Shown: one piece after another, positions 12,549-23,800 of the stretch
Numbering within the stretch: position 1 is the stretch's first letter
Layout: each line of letters begins with the position of its first letter
DNA from: Phallus indusiatus
Taxonomy: Eukaryota; Basidiomycota; Agaricomycetes; Phallales; Phallaceae
DNA: 64,000 nt
Assembly (NCBI GenBank): GCA_027605045.1
Contig: JAQFWX010000008.1
Span: forward strand, 1,674,001-1,738,000
Reading direction: 5' to 3'
Notes under the pieces: generated by a model
What the model saw: the letters and a program-made list of their open reading frames with translations, nothing else
What the model was told of the DNA's origin: nothing
The model's database searches: none
Position numbers and translations under genes: made by a program

Positions 12549-13311
12549 GGATGTACAGATATAACAGTATACCTCTGAACTAAAGAATGTACAATGGTTG
12601 GCATCAGCCATTTATAAACCGACATCAATGGAGGTGGCGATACGTACTGTAGAAGTTTAGACCTGTGCTACACTGCCACACTGCAGCATCGCTCATCCTT
12701 TTACATCACAACTTTTCAATGATTGGCCTCTTATCACAAACATAAAAAATGTTGTCCCTGAGATCAGTATACGTATGATTGGAGGATATAACGTTGATAT
12801 AAGGTTGAGAAAGGAAGAGCTGGCGCCTGTAACAGTGTGACGTCGTGACGGTTCATCCGGTCTTCCGTTTTATGTACCACTTGTATGACGCATTCCTAGG
12901 CGCAACAAGTCACTGTCGACAATGAGATTCAAGTTATTGTCTTGCTATTGTTTTACGTTGACTGATATTTTTGCTTCTCATGTTTTCGCTGAACCATTTT
13001 GGACATCGCTTATCTTTTGACCCACCTCTGAAGATGCCACCGTTGGTTATGTTGAACGTTGAAGATTCGTGCTAGTTCAGCTGAGGGAAAACAATTTATA
13101 TGCATTGAAAAGGCCTCTCAACCGGAAAACTGGTGTCCCGATGTTCCTGTGAAATGGCAACAGTCTTGCCATGGCACTACGAGAAAAAAAAACTCTTACT
13201 ACCGTACCGTGTGCATATGCACACCCAGAACTGGTTAATACATATTCCGCTGCCCATCATTCAATCGGGAGGCTGTTCCTCACTCAATCAAAGTTGTTTT
13301 ATGCCAAAAGC

Positions 13312-13520
13312 TCTCTGGCAGTGATTTGCCAACATCGGCGAAAGGACTTATTTCCTCCCGTACTCTTGTAACCGATTTGATACATCTTCTGCTCGCACAT
13401 CGCTCCATCTGACAAATGGTCTCTTACTGTGTGGAGTATAGTCTCCATCTCTGTCGAAACCAAGACTCTTTGGCAATGGATTTGCCAAGGCTGGCAAAAG
13501 GACTTGACTTCTTGTTGTAC
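13312..13520. repeat. Two-unit imperfect repeat
   Basis: The segment CTCTGGCAGTGATTTGCCAA near 13312 recurs as CTTTGGCAATGGATTTGCCAA near 13468. Each is followed by a matching AAAGGACTT...C(T)TGT block, about 155 bases apart. On the minus strand both lie in one open frame of 86 codons and give KSFRRCWQITARELL and KSFCQPWQIHCQRVL, so it could be a fragment of a repeated peptide or simply a duplicated DNA block. Confidence 0.45.
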
Positions 13521-13542
13521 CCTTATCCTCGCTAAACCGTGG

Positions 13543-13854
13543 TCGGAGCGCCCGTTCAACGTGCTTCAGGTTCTCACATAACTTACCTGACGTGAAAGCC
13601 CAACAGATCCTATGCGATATTCTCTGTCAAAGTGACAGACCTAGTTTGTAACAATGCACACGCTGCTTTCGGTAACTGTACAGGAGACAATTAACAATTC
13701 GTGTTGAATTTGAGGATCTATTATCGCTACAAAATTCTCGGAGCGCCCGTTCATCATTTTCTCCAGTGCGCGTGTATTCAGATTGCGTAACGGATTGATG
13801 CCAGTTCCCGATCCACCTTCTTATAGTTTAAGTGCATTTCGGAGCGCGCGTTCA
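13543..13854. repeat. Three dispersed copies of TCGGAGCGCCCGTTCA
   Basis: Exact 16-mers occur at 13543-13558 and 13738-13753, and a one-mismatch copy (TCGGAGCGCGCGTTCA) at 13839-13854. All are on the same strand, with 195- and 101-base steps. They are GC-rich islands in AT-rich DNA. Function unknown. Confidence 0.7.
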
Positions 13855-14929
13855 TTGTCATCCGTGTCTACTTCGAACTTCTTTGGAATTCGGTAAAATG
13901 ATCACACCTGTGTTTTTAACTCGACCCAAACTCCTGACTGCTTCTGTTCACCTCCAGATCACTTCCAGGACTACCTCCAGCTAAGGCACCCCAGCACTCC
14001 CCCATTTGACAACAGCAATTGCGTAACAGGTATAAATCATTCATTCATTAGAAGCGAGGGATTCTTATTCTTATCAACATCTTTTGACACAAGCATCTTG
14101 ACGAATGAGTGCCGTGGGGTATTATGTGCGACCATCTAAAGCTAGATTTGCCTCAACTGCGCAGCCTTGTATGAAATTGATTCATACCTTAAAACATCTT
14201 CCTTCTCTCGTGTTCCCCTTATTACATAAAACCTTACGGAATGACAATAACTCGAAAGTTTGTGAATCTACATCACAAGAAGAACACCAGCTTATTACCC
14301 AGATATGTCTTTGTGGCAACGACTCTATGTTCTAGTTATGTACGAAGCCCAATATTAATTGATGAGCAGCAAAAAAGGGGACAAGGGAATCACGCCAAAT
14401 ACCTTTGGAAGCAAATACAAAATACATCTCTGAGCATACATCTCGTTTTTGATATTGGCTCTTAACACGGAGTCACGGACCAATCATTCCTGCATACATA
14501 GCCTTGTTCTCACCCCACATTGGCAGTGAGATTAATGTGCCTTGGCCCCCACGTTCCACCAATACACAAGCATTTATTAAAAAATCTTATGGTAGACACG
14601 TTGTTACAAAGTTGAAATATAAATTATTGTATTAAGCGAAACATTTCGATTTCTTTACGATATATTCTTGTTCTTCGAAGTCGAGTGAATCTCACATGCG
14701 AAGGAGTATTAGCATTACTAGGGAGAGAACCGACTTGTGAAAGCCCTTAAATTCCGATTAATTGAGTTTAATAGAATTTTGCATTCAAAGCATAACTAAT
14801 TTATGGGGAGAATGGTAATACACCAATACGCCACTGGATAAGTTGAAAACCTGTGTCTATTCAAAGTTGCCAAAGAAGCGGATTTCTCGTTAAGCCCGTA
14901 TTTCAAAAATTTTAGCCTCAAGGAACTTT

Positions 14930-15351
14930 CCGACTTATTTTTTTTTCGTCACAGGAACTTGCACACGTCCTGCTTGAGAATGGTATAGCATAGAAGAATA
15001 TATCTGGCCATCTGGAGGTGGTGCATCGGAAGCCAGTCTGAAAGCATTTAGGGAGACGTTGAAAGGATTGATGCGATCCGGCATAGCGGCAATGACTGGT
15101 ATCTCTGTGATCGATTAGATCGATGGTTAGAACCTTTTGAGGCACATTTTGGAGAAGATCCGAAGTATACACGCCGCCGCCAGCACGAACGGAAGTCGAA
15201 TTTTCCCGCTGGAATTCGAACCACCTCCTACAGCTTGCAAAAGCAATATGGGGAAGGTGTATATTATACTTGCCAATTCAATCTTCCCTGGCCCTGCCAG
15301 TACTCCATTTCCGGATATGGGATGACATCGGCTGATGGAGATGAAATTCAA
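14930..15351 (-). pseudogene. Possible remnant of a fungal membrane protein
   Basis: On the minus strand CHPISGNGVLAGPGKIELAS then IIYTFPILL recalls the first-helix signature (G-x-G-V / AGPG...) of a common fungal multi-helix membrane family. Downstream, in another frame, a stretch reading MLSDWLPMHHLQMARYILL looks like a later helix of the same kind. Frame changes and an in-frame stop separate the parts, and no intact model could be built. A decayed gene is the likeliest reading, but chance is possible. Confidence 0.22.
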
Positions 15352-16261
15352 TGACAGGGTAACTAGGAGAGCATTTTTTACATATTTCTTTTAAAGAAAC
15401 GAAAGGCGTCTTGGGAACAAAGGGTCATCCACGGAGAAAGGCTCATACCGTCGTTCGAGTTTTGCAGCTATTGTCTCGGTTAATATGTCTATTGAATGAC
15501 TTTGATTATCGTGAATGTAATCGATTATCTATCATTGATTTGTGAGAATCAGATTACTTCACGACAAAATAAAGAAACTGTAACATACGTGTAGCAAAAT
15601 GAAAGACCTTTGGCTTGCCTATTTCATTTCTATCTCGTTAAATCTATTTTAGTGTACAGTTCGCGTTGATGCTGCTTTTCAGAAGTGCCTTTTTTTCATG
15701 AACAGAGAAGTCAATTTCGGACCGGCGTTCAAAGTTTCCTCAGGCCAGCTCTGGGGTTGAATTGAGCTAGTAGGTACTGGGTATCTTCAGAAGCTGAGCA
15801 CGTCATGATCTGGAGGTCTCGGGACATTTAATTGACACCTTTAGGATTCTCGACCTGGTGGCTTGTGATACTGGAAGTACGAATACCTCCAGCTAAGCCG
15901 TTCGATGGACATAATGGGTGAACATGCCGAACGTGTGTGAGAAAATCCCGTGCGAGGGCAGTCCACATCAAAATGAATAACAAGTTCCACCCGATGTAAA
16001 TGCTGGTCGCTTTTTACCTGTTTAGGGAAATTTCTCGGGTGACAGAGGTCCCTGTTGTGATAACCTAAATGTAGTTGCAACTCACAGATCGCCATCGGCC
16101 TTTCGTTGCCAAAAAATACCGGTTCTTTTTTTCGGTTGCGCTAAAAGATGGGCAATGAAATTAGAAAGAAGAAAAGGAGTTACAGCTTACTCTCTGCTTG
16201 CTTAAAATACCACTGTGGATACTTGCGTTTTGCCAATTTCACCCAAATATCACCCCCAAGC

Positions 16262-16782
16262 ATGGTTCTATCTTCAGGATTCTACCGCACTCAATTCCAA
16301 GGCAAAACGCTCCACCTCGTTCAAAGCCTGAATGAGCCCCACAATGTTCAGATTACTGAGAACATTAATGAGGAGCACGTCAAATTCCGCAAAGATAAAA
16401 ATGGTTGGCTCAGCATCGACGATGGTTTGTCTCCAAAAATGATATCCTAAATAACCGTACCGAAATGTATGTTTTGGCTAGGTCTCCTTGGTAGATACGG
16501 AAACCCAGAGCACCTCCTGGCGCGCGTCAATGGTACTGTATATCGTGTCTGGGTTGAACAACGTGGCAGAGATCAGGTCAGCTCTGAAGCTTCGTGGGGA
16601 AGAATTAAAACTAACTTTCATTAAAGTTCGGCTTAATACCAACGGACGAGTCGGGACAATATTCCAACAAGTTTCTCGGTATTTCAAAAGATGGCGACTT
16701 GAAAATAGAAGACGAGTGGAACACTGAGAATGGGACAGTATGGGTCGTTTCAAGCAAATTAGGAGGACCAGCTGGCTTGTAA
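16262..16782 (+). CDS. Probable small beta-trefoil (protease inhibitor/lectin-like) protein
   Basis: Start MVLSSGFYRTQFQGKTLHLV at 16262. Exon 1 ends ..WLSIDDG. An intron (GTTTGT...TGGCTAG) joins to LLGRYGNPEHLLARVNGTVY then RVWVEQRGRDQ, and a second intron (GTCAGC...ATTAAAG) joins to FGLIPTDESGQYSNKFLGIS, KDGDLKIEDEWN and TENGTVWVV, stop at 16780-16782. About 150 aa, no signal peptide. 'SSGFYR' at the start and repeated 'hydrophobic-W/Y-x-V/I' strands about 40-50 residues apart fit fungal cytosolic beta-trefoil proteins (I66-type/mycocypin inhibitors or ricin-B-like lectins). The clean splice phases support a real gene; the subfamily is inference. Confidence 0.6.
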
Positions 16783-17835
16783 AACCTATGATGTAGTTAC
16801 CAATATAACGCCACTTCTGACTTTATAAAGATATTTGATCGATAACGACTTGAGAGATTGTCGTCTTCATGAGACCTTTAACTTTCAGCGTCACGTGTCG
16901 CAGTGCCTAAAGAGAATTTCGTTACACCGACAGCAGTAAACCCATGCGCCATCTTCGAGGACGCAGCTTGAGCTGTCCTAGATGTCCAGTAAAGCTCAGT
17001 CGTACAATTGTGGTTGACAGGTTGTATGTGTGAGAATCAATAATCCGGTATGGGAAACAGCCAGGGACTTTCTATTGCAGTTGTTAATGGTACGCAATTG
17101 AAGGCTAGCAGATGCACGTTATTATTGCCTTGACCAAAGTGAAACGAAAGTACCATTATAGCATCAGATTCGCTGCAATTGCTCGGTCCGATGGTTCGGT
17201 ATGATTGAGTACCCTTTTGTCAGCCAGGAGAAAACTCTTAGCGATGTCGCCATCCTGAGCAAAAGCAAGAAAAAACGCTGTTCCAATTACAATTATTATT
17301 GTAAATAGATTATTTAGTTTCTCGATTGGGAGGTTGTTTACGGGGGCTCGTGAGATACAAACCTATCAAAGACAAGCGAATTCGATGGCTTACGTAATTT
17401 AGAGGAAAACTTTCCATTAACAGCTCCAAAAAGCAAAATAATTGCACGACACCTCCACACTTAACAGGTCGGATTCTTTATTTCAGCGAAATCAAAGGAA
17501 ATTCTGGAAGTGAAAATATGTATTGTGGCCACATGGATCTGTCGGAGACAGCAAATTACCAATATGCGATTACTGGAATCGGAAATGGGGTGAAAAAAAC
17601 ACGACATACTGGGCGATTCGGTTGAAACGGCATTAACTCTGTGGCACATCTCCTTTCTCAAAAGATATTCGATACGTTAGACTCATGAATTCTCAAGCCT
17701 GATCTGTACCATTTATCGTTATCGTTCGCGTACGAGCGCAGTATTTATACAGGGCTAAACACCACTTCCGTGGATCTACAACTCGATTCCTCCGAGCCAA
17801 ACTTATCATTCTTGCCCACATAAACCATCTCCGAA
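16783..17835. other. Upstream region of the NRPS gene
   Basis: No gene supported. A minus-strand ORF (17461-17661) has no recognisable content. A TATA-like TATTTATA lies at 17742-17749, about 87 bases before the NRPS start codon. Confidence 0.4.
17742..17749 (+). promoter_or_regulatory. TATA-like element of the NRPS gene
   Basis: TATTTATA about 87 bases upstream of the ATG at 17836, a common TATA-to-start distance in fungal genes. No other box was assigned. Confidence 0.35.
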
Positions 17836-20800
17836 ATGCAGCCCGCAGACGATGACAATGATAATCACAAAAATTCTAACCCAAACTCTGAATCAAATGG
17901 CCAACTCCACCATGATACTTCCAAGGCCAACCCATCCAACTTTGGCATTGATCACTGGCAAAAACGCTTTGCTACAGCATCTCCTACTATCTACCCTTTA
18001 CATTCTTCATCTAAGCCTGTCGTTGACGCTTCAGTCATTCGTCGCTTTCTTGTACCCAGTCAAGGTGTAATCCTGGACAATGGAATTAAACTCTCGACTG
18101 TCGTCGCATTGGCTTATAGCCTTGTTCTGAGAGCTCATGCAGATGCTCCTAACAAGGTTGTTTTTGGTTACGTTCGTCACTCAGATAGGTAGTGTAACTT
18201 AACTTGGATATCGTATACCATTGGTTAACGTTCTGTGATTAGGACCGACGTCTCCATGACAGATGATTGTCCTATTGGTTTCGTCCAGGATATTTCCTTT
18301 GATTGGAACCAAACTACTCTTCTTTCCCTTCTCAACTTACAGAATGACATTTTTCAATCCGAGAATCAACTGCTATTCGGCGCTGGGAAGCTAACTATTC
18401 CGGCAGAGATAGCTTCCTTGTTCCGAACGATTATCTTCTTCCATACCAATTCGACTGTTGGAGCCAACATAAAGCCAGAAGGCGTTGATTATGACCTGGG
18501 ATTCAATGTCAAATTTATTAACTTGGATGAAATTGAGGTCGAGGCCCAATTCGTTTCGACAAGCGTAACGGAGCCGGAAATCGCAATATTCTTGGACCAC
18601 TTCAAAGTGGCATTCGAAAACATATTCTCTAATCTCACGAGTCCTCTCTCCGATGTTGGTCTCGTTTCAACCCAGGAACGGCAACGTCTCATCGTTGATA
18701 TCAATCCACCATATCCTTACACGTCCTTAAGCCATGCGGAAAACGTGTCCCAACTCATCGAGGAACAGGCTCTCAAGACACCTCAGAAGATTGCTGTTAG
18801 TTATCATATATGTTTATAACTTATATCGTACTTAAGATTCCTTCGTACAGCTTCAACAAGATCAGGATCAGTTTGTTACCTACAGAGAGTTGGATTCCTT
18901 TGCCAACAGCGTCGGTCACACTCTCATTTCCAATGGCATAAAACATGGCGATCTAGTTGGAATATACATGGACAAATCCTCAGAAATGTTCATAAGTATT
19001 CTCGGCATACACAAAGCCGGATGTGGTTACGTTCCTTTGGATCCAGCACATCCTTTTGAACGTATTCAAACGATCCTTCGAATCGCGAACATCAGTATCG
19101 TGCTTACTAGCGAGGCGCTTAGGGCACATCTCGAGTCTCAAAATCACGGCATTACGCTTTTGCCAGTTGACATTCATGGTCTTTCTCCTGCTATAAAACC
19201 AGATGTACATGTCAAACGGGACGACGTTTCTCATGTACTATTCACTAGTGGTTCAACAGGGGTTCCTAAAGGTGCGGATGGCTGTTCTACTTTCTAGCTC
19301 ATGTTGTTCACAACTGACACGATTTCGTCTTCGCCAAGGTGTCATTTTAACACATGGATCCATAATTGAAAGCGTTTTAGGCTCTCGGGACGTTTTTGGT
19401 CCTTTAGATGGCCGAGTATTGCAATTCGCAAACTACACTTTTGATGTCAGCGTTTGGGTAAGTAAGATATTTGAAGTTAGTAGAATGATCTCACTGATAT
19501 TTCTTTAGGATTGGTGTGGTACTTTCTCTGCAGGAGGTACCTTGTGCGTTGTTCCACGACAAAAACTGATGGACAACCTTGGGGGCATTGCTAGTAGCTT
19601 GGATGTAACTTTCTTGGAGACAACGCCAACGGGTGGGGACGATCATGCATTTGATCATGGCAAAACATATTGATTATCTTTTGAAGTTATGGCCCTCATA
19701 TCGCCCGAAGAAGTTCCAACGATTCAAATGTTGGCACCAGGTGGAGAACCTTTAACGTCAGAGGTTCGCAATAAGTGGGCGAATGTGATAAACGTCGCCA
19801 ACGTGTAAGTTATCAAACGCTTCATATTTTGAACATTGGATTCGAGTCGTCATCTCTAGATATGGTCCGACAGAAGCAAGCACGAACGTGACGGCACTGA
19901 AATGGGTTACCTTATCCACCGAACTTCCGAATATAGGAAGACCATTTGGTTTGAATGTCATTTATGTTTTGGATGAAAAATTGCAGCCTGTACCGCTTGG
20001 ATGTGTTGGTGAACTATACATTGGCGGTCCTCAAGTAGCTCGAGGATACTTGGGTGCTCCTGAGCAAACTGCAAAGGCATTCGTCAGCGACCCCTTCCGT
20101 CCAGGCTCTATCATGTATGCTTCCGGGGATCTCGTCCGCATGAACCCTGTCGATTACTCAATTACCTATCTCGGTCGTCGTGATACTCAAATCAAAATCC
20201 GTGGCCTAAGAATAGAGATCGGAGAAATCGAGGCCGTACTTAAAGAAGCAAGCACGAGCATCGCCAACGCGGCAGTCATCAAAGTGGACGCTGGAAATGA
20301 AAGTCTGGTTGCATTCTTAGAATGCTCTCTTAATATGGGAACCGATGACGTATCTATTGTTCACGAAGATCAACAGATGGTTGGTGCTCTCGTCGCGTCG
20401 CTGAAACAGGCTGCCCGGCAGAGACTCGCGCCGTACATGGTTCCAACGGTATACGTTCCTCTCAATCGTTTTCCGCTTGCAAGCTCCGGGAAGCTGGATC
20501 GGAAGGCTTTGACTGCGTTCTTTTATGCCCACCAGGACGAAATCAGAGACCTTCGGCTCGACCTTGAAGAGCTTCCATCTGTAGAGGCACCACGGGACGA
20601 GCTACAGGCAACCTTAAGAACCCTATGGGCTTCAATATTGGATATCGGAGAGGAGCTGTTGAGCATTGATATCGATTTCTTCGCCGTCGGAGGAGACTCG
20701 ATTTCTGCCATTCGGCTCGCAAGTGCTGCCCGTGACGCAGGCATCCACCTTCAAACGACAGATATCATTCAGAATCCGACAATCATCGGAATGGCGCAGA

Positions 20801-23800
20801 TTGCTCGAACAGCCGTCGTGGACTACAACTTTGATGACGACGAGACACCATCTGTGGCTCTAGATCAAATGCAACCCGAGGACCTCACATTGCTGGAAGT
20901 CGACAAAACTCGACTTGACTTCTTCCGAAAGCAATTGTTATCGAAACATGGATTATTACCTAGGTATGTCTGCATTCCATTCCAGTACGTTGTTGAGTTG
21001 ATGAACGCTCTTCTGTAGCGATGTGTTGGACATTTATCCATGCACGGCATTACAAACCAGCTTCCTTGTAGCTGGGTTATTCGTTAACGACGCTTATATC
21101 ATAAGACAAATTTATGATATTCCCCCGGGATTAAGCAGCATCCGCATTAAAAAGGCTTTCGACGACTTTATTAATCACCCTAATGGAACAATATTTAGGA
21201 CTGTTTTTGTTCTTGACGACACTACCGGTCGCTACCTTCAGGTTGTGACCCGTCCTTCGTGGAAATCGATCGAATGGAACACGATTGCAGTCACTAACGA
21301 GGCCGCGCTCGAAACAGCCATACGCAAGTATCAATTCGGCCACGGATGTCAGAAATTTGGACAAGGAGAACTGATGACGAGGGCCTGTATATTTGAGATG
21401 AACGGCGTTCCTTGTGCACTCGTTTGGAGTCTGCATCACGCAGTGGCGGACCATTGGAGTATAAACAACGCAGAATGCGATATTGCAGACACATTCTTTG
21501 AACGGGCTCTGCCACGCCGACGGTCTTTCAAGCCAATGATCAAGTATCTCGAAAGTCTGGATCGTACCAATGGTTTACAGTTTTGGCAAAACCATCTTCT
21601 GGATGCAAATCCAACGCCATTCCCCCAAAGTGTTCCCGATGGTTCTCGTGCCATCGCAAACACGGTGGCTTCTCGTGAAATACATAAAGATCACACGTCA
21701 TTTACTCGTCGGTTTGGTGTTACGGCTGCATCTTTGGCTACTGCTGCGTGGTCTGTTGTCTTAGCTGCGCACACTAGCAGTCCAGACGTTGTATTTGGGC
21801 AAGTTGTTGCTGGACGAAGTATGTATCTCCTTTTCGTGCAAGAGAGGAAGATAGTTTACGCTGCATTCAGATGCTCCGATCAAGGATATTGACTTCATGG
21901 CGGGAAATACTATCAACACCGTGGCTCATCGCGTTATCTTGAAGCCCGACGCTTCTATTCTCGACACCCTACTTGCAATCCAGCGGGATCAGACTGAAAT
22001 AAGTAAACATGAACATATTGATCTTGCGGAACTTCGATCACAAGGCACACCTGCTGCTAGCCTTTTCAAAACTTTACTCAACTTTACAAACCTTCCTGGC
22101 GATCAAAGAAATGTACTCGACTTCACAGCCGATTGCTGCTTGTGGGCACGAAGGCAGGGAAGTTATGATGGGTAAGGCTACCTTGAATAAACCCAAACAT
22201 GGTTACTTATCCGCTCTTTCAGACAAGACGTTCCACTCGTAAGTACAGGATATCAATACATCATAAACGCACTATAACCCTCGTAGACACTTACGGTAAT
22301 ACCGGTCACAACGAATGATTTCTACATTGAGGCGAATTATAACGATAATGTGCTCTCCAAGACCGAGGTTTCTGTCATCATGGACCATTTCGAATCAGCT
22401 CTGTGTTTCATGATGGATCATACGGAGAGTCCTGTGGCTGACGTTGAACTTATCAATGCCGAAGAGAGGCAATTACTTGTTCCTCCAGAGAAGTCGTCGG
22501 CTTTGGAACCTAACGGACATGCCACTAATTCGTACGAAGATGATCTTTCGTCGGTCCAGAGCGTGTCTCGGTTGATAGAGCTTCAAGCTGAAAGGACGCC
22601 CGAACGGATCGCAGTAAGTTAATCTGTTCAGCGTCGTGTTATCATTTATATTCACATGTCATAGCTTCAATTTGGTCAAGATGTGTTCATGACATATCGC
22701 CACATGAATGCCTTATCGAATAACCTTGCTTGCATGCTTGTCAAGAGTGGGATCGAGCAAGGGAATCTTGTCGCGCTTTACATGGACAAGTCAATTGAGA
22801 TGTTCTTGTCAATTCTTGCGGTGCATAAGGCTGGTGGTGCATATGTTCCCTTGGATCCAGAACACCCTGCCGATCGCATTAACACCATCCTTCGCTTATC
22901 GGGGGCCGTAACAGTTCTTACAACTAAAGAACTTCAGGAACAACTGGCTTCCAAGCTGGTCGATGCTGAAGCTAGTTCAGTCGTAGTTGATTTCAATGAG
23001 CTCTCTACTGACGAGAAGCCCGACATACATATAACTCGCGACGCTATATCCCACGTCCTTTTCACAAGTGGTTCAACCGGCATTCCCAAAGGTAAAAGTA
23101 TTCCGACAACTTGAACCACCTGCTAGCTAACACGATTCTTGAAGGTGTCGTCCTCACGCATGGGTCTATCCTTGAGAGCACCCTTGGATCGCTTGACGTT
23201 GTCGGCCGCCTCGACGGACGGATACTGCAATTTTCGAACTACACTTTCGACCTTTCTGTCTGGGTATGCCCTGCTTGACATGCCAGTAAAGCTGCTAATA
23301 ATTATTTCACGCTCAGGACTGGGCCTGTACATTAAGTAATGGGGGTACATTGTGCATTGTACCAAAGCAAAGGTTGATAGATGACCTGGGCGGAGTGGCA
23401 AGCGACTTGGACGTCACTTTTTTGCAGACTACACCGACAGGTACAAATATCACATTAATAGGAACATCATTGTACAACACTGACTTGTAACAAATGCAGT
23501 TGCAATGTTGATGTCACCCGAAGAGGCACCGTCCCTTCAGCTCCTGCTGTTAGGCGGTGAAGTATTAACACCTGAGGTTCGCAATGCGTGGGCCGATTCG
23601 GTGACTCTTATGAACGGGTACGTATCGAGACACCATTTTCTTGACTGAAACAAAGATTTATATATGATAGATATGGACCTACCGAGGCTAGTACGTACGT
23701 GGCCGCGATGACACGGGTCACCTCATCTACTGGTCTTTCCAACATTGGGAGATCATTTGGTCTCAATGTAACGTATATCCTCGATGAACGCCTTCGACCC

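Larger units (their letters stand above)
12549..16261. other. Gene-poor region with small repeats and gene remnants
   Basis: 3.7 kb with no intact gene I can support. It holds three near-identical 16-mers (13543, 13738, 13839), a two-unit imperfect repeat at about 13312-13520, and a possible membrane-protein remnant on the minus strand (about 14930-15350). The rest is AT-rich with short ORFs in conflicting frames. Confidence 0.45.
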
